The notes below the pieces were generated by a model. The model had not been told where the DNA came from, ran no database searches, and saw only the letters and a list, made by a program, of their open reading frames with translations. DNA of 15,674 nucleotides, taken from the NCBI GenBank assembly GCA_045110315.1, contig JBGCFY010000321.1, positions 1-15,674 on the forward strand, read 5' to 3'. Position numbers and translations under genes: made by a program. Positions 12,001 through 15,674 of this stretch are shown piece by piece. The stretch is from CALFBG01 sp045110315. Lineage in GTDB: Bacteria; Bacteroidota; Bacteroidia; Chitinophagales; Saprospiraceae. The stretch's first letter is position 1. Each line of letters starts with the position of its first letter.

Positions 12001-15000
12001 AACGCTTTATCCAATTTGTTTAGAAGTGAAAGCTTCCAATAGTACGTCAGATTTAATTAAATCCGTCAAAGAACAATTGAGAGTGGTGCCCAAAAATGGG
12101 ATTGGTTTTGGGGTGTTAAAACATTTGCATCCTAAAAAAGAAACGAGAGAAAGTTTAAGTAGTGCAAAATGGGATATCGTTTTCAATTACTTGGGACAGT
12201 TGGATAATGTGGTCGAAGAAGAAAATTGGTTAAAACCCGCAGGAGAATCTCCGGGAGAAAGTTTTACGCCCGATTATCCTTTTAATAAATTGGAGATTAC
12301 CAGTGCTATTTCTGACTCAAAATTGGTCGTCAATCTGTTTTACAACAAGCAAGACTTCAAGAAAGATACAATTGAGAATTTATTACAATCTTTCATGGAT
12401 GATTTGACGCGATTGATTGAACACTGTAAAGAGAAAAAGACGCCAGAGAAAACGCCTTTTGATTATGGTTTGTCACCAGAAGTTTCGTACGATGAACTTA
12501 ATCAATTCTTAACTCGACTAGATGAACGATCTCCTTTTAGTAATAACTTTGATTCTATTTATAGACTGAGTCCTTTGCAAGAAGGAATGTTGTTTCACCA
12601 TTTATTCGATAAAGATTCAACTGCTTATAATGAGCAATTTATCGTTGACTTTCCCAATGATATTGATGCAGCACTTTTTGAAAAATGCTGGCACATCGTT
12701 GTACAGAAACATAGTATTTTAAGAACTGGAATTTTCTATGATGAATTAAGTATTCCGGTACAATGTGTCATGAAGAAGGTGGAAATTCCATTTGCATTAC
12801 ATGACTTTAGCAACTTATCTGATGAAAAGCAAGCGGAGGCACTAGAAGATTTTCTAGCAAAAGACTTAATGGATGGATTAGCTTTTAACGAAGCACCAAT
12901 CATGCGCGTGTCGCTTTTTAAATTAGGGGATCGAGCACATAAATTGGTTTGGACTTGTCACCATATCATCCTAGATGGTTGGTCAATGCCAATTATTTTT
13001 AAAGAAATCCTTTATACTTACGGGCAGTTAGCAAAAGGCAAAGAAGTCGTTTTAGGCAAAGAAGATCGTTACGAAGATTTTATTAGATTCATTGGAGATA
13101 AAGATCCTTTCGCAGAAGAGTTTTTCTGGAGAAATTACTTGAAAGGTATTGAAACGCCAAGTTTATTGCCATTCATTGGTAACAACTTAGAACGAAATAA
13201 AGGCGTCGGAGTTGATGAAAATATACTACTCACTTTTGACGAAGATAAAGTGAAAATCCTCAAACAATTTGTGAAGGATAATCGAATTACGGTTAACACT
13301 TTAATTGAATCTGTTTGGGCGTTCTTGTTGTCTCAGTATACAGATAGCAAAGATGTTGTATTTGGTATTACTGTTTCTGGTCGACCAACGGATCTAGAAG
13401 ACGCAGAAGAAAAAGTTGGTTTGTTTATCAATACTATTCCATTGCGTTTGCGTTTTAACGAAGAACTAGGATTTGTTGATTTTCTAAGTTATATCCAACA
13501 GAACCAATTGTCTGTAATGGATCATCAGCATACTGGATTAGGAGAGATTCAAAATTGGTCTCAAATTCAAGGTGATTTATTTGATAGCATTCTAGTGGTA
13601 GAAAACTATCCAGAAGGTGATATTTCTGAAGAAGAAGAGGAAGGATTATCCGCAGGTGATTTGAAATTGGAAGAACAGTCAAACTATCTTCTCACGATTA
13701 ACGTAGCCGTTTCTAATGTACTTAATATTGGTTTTGGATATAATAGCTCCTTACTGAGAGACGAATTTGCGCAGATGATCAAAGCGCACTTTACGACGGT
13801 ACTTTTACAAGTGATCGAAAGTGTTGATCAGATTGCTAATTTTAAAATAAAAGATTTGTCTGCGCTATCTAACGCTGAGCGTGACGTGATCTTAGGCGTA
13901 GAAGCAAATAAAGATGGCGAATGGTTTAATCGCCCCGAAAAAGATTTAGGAAATGAGCTTCCCATCAATGTTCGTTTCGAGCAAATCGCAGCAGCACACC
14001 CCACGGAAGTTGCCGCCATTCACGGAACCGAGCGCTGGGATTATCAAACTTTAAACGATCTTTCTAATCAAATTGGCGCATCGCTACAAGCAATGGGCGT
14101 AGCACCAGGAGCATTCGTTGGCGTTTACCTTGATAGAAGTCCAACCTTGATTGCTTGTTTACTGGGAATCATTAAAAGTGGTGCAGCTTACGTGCCGCTT
14201 GATACCCAAAACCCAACGGAGCGGATCGAAAAAATGATTACGAGCAGTGAACTACAAACGGTAATCAGTACGACAGCTCTAATGAACCAACTCAGTACGA
14301 CTAATAATAGTAAGCTATTGTTAGTGGATGAAGTTGACGAAGATGCCACTGCAGCTTTCGAGGCAAAAGGTATACATACTATTCAGGATATTAAAGATAT
14401 CCAAAGCAATAGCACGGAAAATTTAGTCAATCAGAATGACTTGAGAACTTGGGCGTATATGTTGTATACTTCAGGATCAACCGGAGAGCCTAAAGGAGCG
14501 ATTACCCGCCACGATGGTGCCTTAAATCACTTATTGGCAGAGTATGATGAACTGGAGTTAAAAGATGGATTCCGATTCTTGCAAAGTGCTGGAATTGGTT
14601 CAGATATTTCGCTATGGCAAATGCTCGCACCACTATTGAAAGCTGGAGCAGTCGTTATTATTGATAAATATGATTTGCTTAATTATACGCACGTTGTAGA
14701 ATTATTAAGTACAGAAAAAATTGATATCGTCGAATTCGTTCCGTCTTACATCTGGGGAATGGTAGACCATGTAAAGGAGCTGAAAAATCCTCCTGCATTT
14801 CCTGATCTTCAATGGATCATGATGGTCGGAGAAGCGGTGCCAGTACCTTTAGTAAATGAATGGAAAACGCATTTTCCACACGTTCGTGTACTGAATGGTT
14901 ATGGTCCTTGTGAGGCTTCTGATGATATTACACAATACGAGGTTAAAGGATTATTAGATCCTAATTTGCAACGTGTACCTATTGGTCGACCTTTGACGAA

Positions 15001-15674
15001 TATGCATATGGTTGTATTAGATCAAACGGGTAAACTATGTCCACTCGGGGTTGCAGGAGAGCTGTGTGTTACAGGTGTTGGAGTCGGTGCGGGATATTGG
15101 GGAATGCCAGAAAAAACAGCAGCAAGTTTTATCCCTAATCCGTTTCAGGAACTCTTAGGAGATACTTTATACAAAACAGGGGATTTAGGAAGATGGTTGC
15201 CAGATGGTAATCTAGAATTTTTAGGACGGATTGACCGACAAGTCAAAATTAGAGGACATCGAGTAGAGTTAGGAGAAATCGAAACTTATGTAAGAGAAGA
15301 AGCGGCTGTACAAGAAGCGCACATCATGGTGCATAAGCCAGCAGATGCAAACCAAGATGCAGTGATTGCATTTGTTGTCCCAGAGAAGCAAGAAACTGAA
15401 GGAGAAACGACGAGCACCGGAGAAACGAAGGTATTGGCTGTTCTAGAAAACTTACTACCCGATGCTATTTCTTCCTCAGAGGAATCAGCGAAGGTTGGAA
15501 CAAGTGCGTTCAACTTATCAAAGGGCTTGAAAACCGCTTTAGAAAAGTTGGCCTTGGTAGAAGGAGTGTCTATGTTTGACCTTTTACTCGCTGCGTTTGA
15601 AGTTTGTTTATATCGTTACAGTGGACAAGAAAATATCCAAATCGGTATTCCGAAAACAAATCGCCTAAGAAAGG
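1..15674 (+). CDS. Multimodular non-ribosomal peptide synthetase, partial at both ends
   Basis: One uninterrupted frame (codons from base 2) fills the window and encodes 5,224 residues of an NRPS, a cytoplasmic assembly line that builds a peptide without ribosomes. I translated it throughout and found no stop or frameshift. Domain order is docking(partial)-C-A-T-E-C-A-T-C-A-T-E-C-A-(half C). Each complete C domain has HHxxxDG, each A domain has the A3 glycine-rich loop and the TGD and RGxR motifs, and each T domain has GGxS. Both E domains carry HHxxxD, EGHGRE and the GWFT-x-x-YP motif. Predicted residues are D-Phe, Ile/Val, D-Ser and probably a basic amino acid. The start codon should lie a few dozen codons upstream because the docking domain is normally N-terminal; the end lies beyond the window. 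No thioesterase or reductase release domain is visible, so release happens later in this protein or in a partner. The product and compound name are unknown to me. Confidence 0.97.
2..73 (+). other. TubC-type N-terminal docking domain, C-terminal part
   Basis: The first residues read SDKEIVGLLKTHKEEIITFL, the shape of the end of TubC N-terminal docking domains (a helix ending in L-L-K-x-x-K-E-E-I-I-x-F-L). In that family the small domain sits at the front of a synthetase and binds the tail of the preceding one, fixing the order of proteins on the line. Only about 24 residues are inside the window, so the assignment rests on the last helix. A charged linker (about 74-136) with no recognisable domain separates it from C1. 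If correct, the protein starts shortly upstream and is not the first protein of the line, although a free-standing loading step cannot be excluded. Confidence 0.72.
137..1440 (+). other. C1: condensation domain, LCL-like
   Basis: This domain catalyses amide bond formation between the upstream chain and the residue loaded by A1. The start motif (P-L-S-Y-A-Q-Q-R-L-W-F at about 146-178), the catalytic HHIAFDG at 536-556, the ADYALWQR region near 653-676, and the GTPIANR and IGFFVNTL motifs (about 947-1015) are all present. The sequence style is that of LCL domains, which accept an L-residue at the donor end. A lipid-loading starter C domain seems less likely given the docking domain in front, but is not excluded. 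A Lys/Glu/Ser-rich stretch near 1202-1275 replaces the usual hydrophobic loop after SPLFQV. C3 is its closest relative in the window, sharing motifs such as IQYADYALWQR. Confidence 0.93.
1541..2998 (+). other. A1: adenylation domain, predicted phenylalanine
   Basis: This domain activates an amino acid as its AMP ester and loads it on T1. Core motifs seen are A2 (L-K-A-G-G-A-Y-V-P near 1745-1774), A3 YTSGSTGRPKGV (1985-2020), A4 with Asp235 at 2123, A5 NAYGPTE (2381-2401), A7 YRTGD, A8 RGHRIELGEIE and A10 NGKID with its lysine at 2972. Pocket residues aligned by eye to GrsA are D, A, Y, T, I, A, A, V, C, K. They differ from the well-known Phe code (DAWTIAAVCK) only by Y for W at position 239, so Phe or a similar aromatic is the best prediction. 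The E domain downstream then implies a D-residue. Confidence 0.9.
3029..3250 (+). other. T1: peptidyl carrier domain (GGDS type)
   Basis: This carrier begins with Y-L-A-P-R and contains D-N-F-F-K-L-G-G-D-S-I. The phosphopantetheine attachment serine is at 3140-3142. The GGDS form, with Asp before Ser, is the version usually found directly ahead of epimerization domains, and E1 follows here; carriers ahead of C domains usually read GGHS, as T2 does. It holds the aromatic aminoacyl or peptidyl thioester for epimerization. It closely resembles T3 at both protein and DNA level (for example the shared bases around 3143-3168 and 10964-10989). Confidence 0.95.
3311..4621 (+). other. E1: epimerization domain of module 1
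   Basis: This domain interconverts L and D at the alpha carbon of the T1-bound residue. Visible signatures in order are L-P-V-Q-Q-W-F-F-E (about 3314-3340), HDALRFRY (near 3452-3475), the catalytic HHLVIDAVSW (3701-3730), NDLLLSAL (about 4049), EGHGRE (4121-4138), TNTLGWFTNLYPI (about 4169-4202) and FNYLGQ (about 4367-4384). The glycine commonly seen after the motif aspartate is Ala here, a variation tolerated in many E domains, so I expect activity. It predicts D-Phe at this position and fits the DCL-style C2 that follows. Confidence 0.94.
4745..6045 (+). other. C2: condensation domain, DCL-like
   Basis: This domain joins the D-configured chain from module 1 to the residue on T2. The opening L-A-P-M-Q-E-G-M-L-F-H-H (about 4757-4792) is the style of DCL domains, which follow E domains. 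The catalytic HHILIDGWS is at 5147-5173. Later motifs include FGATVSGRPSDL (about 5567-5601) and IGLFINTMPVR (about 5618-5651). There is no extra domain between E1 and C2, only a short acidic linker (about 4622-4744). C4 is its close paralogue, with an exact 20-base match at 4937-4956 and 12749-12768. Confidence 0.93.
6125..7594 (+). other. A2: adenylation domain, predicted Ile/Val
   Basis: Core motifs are A2 (K-C-G-A-V-Y-V-P near 6341-6361), A3 YTSGTTGQPKG (6569-6601), A4 with Asp235 at 6704, A5 V-Y-G-P-T-E (6983-7000), A7 YRTGDLGFW, A8 RGYRIELGAIE and A10 NGKVD with its lysine at 7571. Pocket residues by eye are D, G, Y, F, L, G, V, T, Y, K. The pattern is nearest the isoleucine code recalled from bacitracin and lichenysin synthetases (DGFFLGVVYK), so a branched aliphatic residue, Ile or Val, is predicted. 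A8 has Ala where Glu is usual (LGAIE instead of LGEIE), a mild departure. Confidence 0.88.
7628..7855 (+). other. T2: peptidyl carrier domain (GGHS type)
   Basis: This carrier runs from Y-V-A-P-R-N through D-N-F-F-D-L-G-G-H-S-L. The phosphopantetheine serine is at 7739-7741. The His before Ser is the form expected when the next domain is a condensation domain, and C3 follows after a short linker. No E domain is attached, so residue 2 should stay in the L form. Confidence 0.95.
7898..9230 (+). other. C3: condensation domain, LCL
   Basis: This domain couples the chain ending in an L-residue on T2 to the serine on T3. Motifs in order are P-L-S-F-A-Q-E-R-L-W-F (about 7913-7945), HHIASDGWS (8294-8320), IQYADYALWQR (about 8402-8434), GIPIANR (about 8705-8725) and LIGFFVNTLTLR (about 8747-8782). 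The LCL style matches the lack of an E domain in module 2. A loop rich in Ser, Pro and acidic residues at about 8957-9061 sits between SPLFQV and FDLSF and looks longer than usual. C3 and C1 resemble each other more than either resembles C2 or C4. Confidence 0.94.
9329..10813 (+). other. A3: adenylation domain, serine
   Basis: Motifs are A2 (K-A-G-G-A-Y-V-P near 9539-9562), A3 YTSGSTGKPKGV (9776-9811), A4 with Asp235 at 9917, HFVPSM with His278 at 10046, A5 LYGPTE (10199-10216), A7 YRTGDLVRW, A8 RGFRIELGEIE and A10 NGKID with its lysine at 10793. The ten pocket residues read D, V, W, H, L, S, L, I, D, K, which is the textbook serine code (as in EntF). This is the safest substrate call in the window. 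With E2 in the same module the residue delivered should be D-Ser. Confidence 0.94.
10850..11070 (+). other. T3: peptidyl carrier domain (GGDS type)
   Basis: This carrier starts Y-V-A-P-R-N and contains D-N-F-F-E-L-G-G-D-S-I. The phosphopantetheine serine is at 10961-10963. GGDS is the form that precedes E domains, and E2 follows. It is nearly a copy of T1 (shared I-I-S-I-Q-V-V-S-R-I-K after the serine). Confidence 0.95.
11132..12430 (+). other. E2: epimerization domain of module 3
   Basis: This domain epimerizes the serine on T3. Signatures in order are L-L-P-I-Q-Q-W-Y-F-E (about 11132-11161), HDALRFRY (about 11270-11293), the canonical HHLAIDGVSW (11522-11551), NDILLGAF (about 11863-11886), EGHGRE (about 11936-11953), TNTVGWFTTLYPI (about 11981-12019) and FNYLGQ (about 12182-12199). 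All expected catalytic residues are present, so it should be active. It is a clear paralogue of E1. Confidence 0.95.
12557..13850 (+). other. C4: condensation domain, DCL-like
   Basis: This domain accepts the D-Ser-terminated chain and should condense it with the residue of A4. It opens with L-S-P-L-Q-E-G-M-L-F-H-H (about 12566-12601), the DCL style that goes with an upstream E domain. Its catalytic motif is HHIILDGWS (12959-12985), followed by FGITVSGRPTDL (about 13361-13396) and VGLFINTIPLR (about 13418-13449). An acidic run of Glu residues at about 13628-13642 lies in the loop before the final strand. No carrier domain for the acceptor is visible downstream of A4, so whether C4 can complete its reaction depends on sequence outside the window. 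Confidence 0.93.
13964..15475 (+). other. A4: adenylation domain, atypical end, predicted basic amino acid
   Basis: Motifs are A2 (K-S-G-A-A-Y-V-P near 14174-14200), A3 YTSGSTGEPKGA (14465-14500), A4 with Asp235 at 14603, A5 G-Y-G-P-C-E (14897-14914), A7 YKTGDLGRW and A8 RGHRVELGEIE (about 15254-15285). Pocket residues by eye are D, I, W, E, M, V, G, D, D; the tenth (A10 lysine) is not in the window. Glu278 with Asp330 and Asp331 suggests a positively charged substrate. The pattern is close to a diaminobutyrate-type code I remember from Pseudomonas lipopeptides, so Dab is a tentative guess. A5 has Cys where Thr is usual. The end is odd: after L-L-P-D-A-I (about 15452-15469), where A9 normally reads LPxYMxP, the sequence leaves the A-domain pattern. 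Confidence 0.85.
15491..15674 (+). other. Condensation-domain C-lobe fragment joined directly to A4
   Basis: The last 61 residues align without gaps to the start of the C-terminal lobe of LCL condensation domains such as C3 (8551 onward). Shared features are the F-x-L-x-K-x-L helix start, A-L-x-x-L-A-x-x-E-G-V-S-M-F, L-Y-R-Y-S-G-Q-E and G-I-P-x-x-N-R. No A10, no carrier domain and no N-lobe with HHxxxDG lies between A4 and this fragment. The fragment begins about where the two lobes of a C domain meet. It is clearly different in sequence from C1 and C3, so it is not a local copy. It continues past the window, and its function is unknown to me. Confidence 0.85.

Noticed and set aside
15290..15490. 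A methyltransferase or ketoreductase inserted in A4, as in typical interrupted A domains.
   Set aside because: No SAM-binding G-x-G motif or nucleotide-binding fold is seen after A8. The sequence following A9 aligns with a condensation C-lobe instead.
838..15513. Many minus-strand open frames of about 60-120 codons across the window, such as those at 1276-1641, 5206-5454 and 11054-11326.
   Set aside because: Each lies opposite the continuous NRPS frame, encodes no recognisable domain, and overlaps conserved C, A, T or E sequence on the plus strand. They are antisense shadows of that coding bias.
15491..15674. The terminal C-lobe as an exact duplicate of C1 or C3 produced by assembly collapse.
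   Set aside because: The residues are clearly divergent from both, so it is not a copy of either. A collapse involving sequence outside the window remains possible and is stated in the main finding.

Overview
The window lies entirely inside one very large plus-strand reading frame. It is read in codons starting at base 2 and stays open to the last base (5,224 codons) without a stop. It encodes part of a multimodular non-ribosomal peptide synthetase (NRPS). Neither the start codon nor the stop codon is in view. I saw no intergenic DNA, RNA gene, CRISPR array, insertion sequence, promoter or terminator. The DNA is AT-rich and favours TTA (Leu), GAA and AAA codons. With the domain style this suggests a Bacteroidota bacterium, perhaps a marine Saprospiraceae-type organism. 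That placement is an inference and is weak below phylum level.

Layout: end of a TubC-type N-terminal docking domain (2-73); module 1 = C1-A1-T1-E1 (137-4621); module 2 = C2-A2-T2 (4745-7855); module 3 = C3-A3-T3-E2 (7898-12430); module 4 = C4-A4 (12557-15475). Module 4 then runs straight into the second half (C-lobe) of a condensation domain (15491-15674). The docking domain implies that the true N-terminus is only a few dozen codons upstream and that an earlier synthetase protein may hand over a chain.

How it works: each A domain adenylates an amino acid, each T domain carries it on a phosphopantetheine serine, and C domains condense. E1 and E2 flip residues 1 and 3 to the D form, and the C domains after them (C2, C4) have the motif style expected of DCL domains. 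Specificity residues aligned by eye to GrsA numbering give: A1 D-A-Y-T-I-A-A-V-C-K (Phe-like); A2 D-G-Y-F-L-G-V-T-Y-K (Ile/Val-like); A3 D-V-W-H-L-S-L-I-D-K (the textbook Ser code); A4 D-I-W-E-M-V-G-D-D with no A10 lysine in view (acidic pocket, probably a basic residue such as diaminobutyrate). The predicted segment is ...-D-Phe-Ile/Val-D-Ser-(basic residue)-...

The most unusual point is the end of module 4. A4 has normal core motifs through A8, but around its A9 region the frame passes directly into a condensation C-lobe. No A10, no carrier domain and no condensation N-lobe with the HHxxxDG motif appear in between. This is either an A domain interrupted by a half-condensation domain, a decayed or deleted module, or an assembly error.
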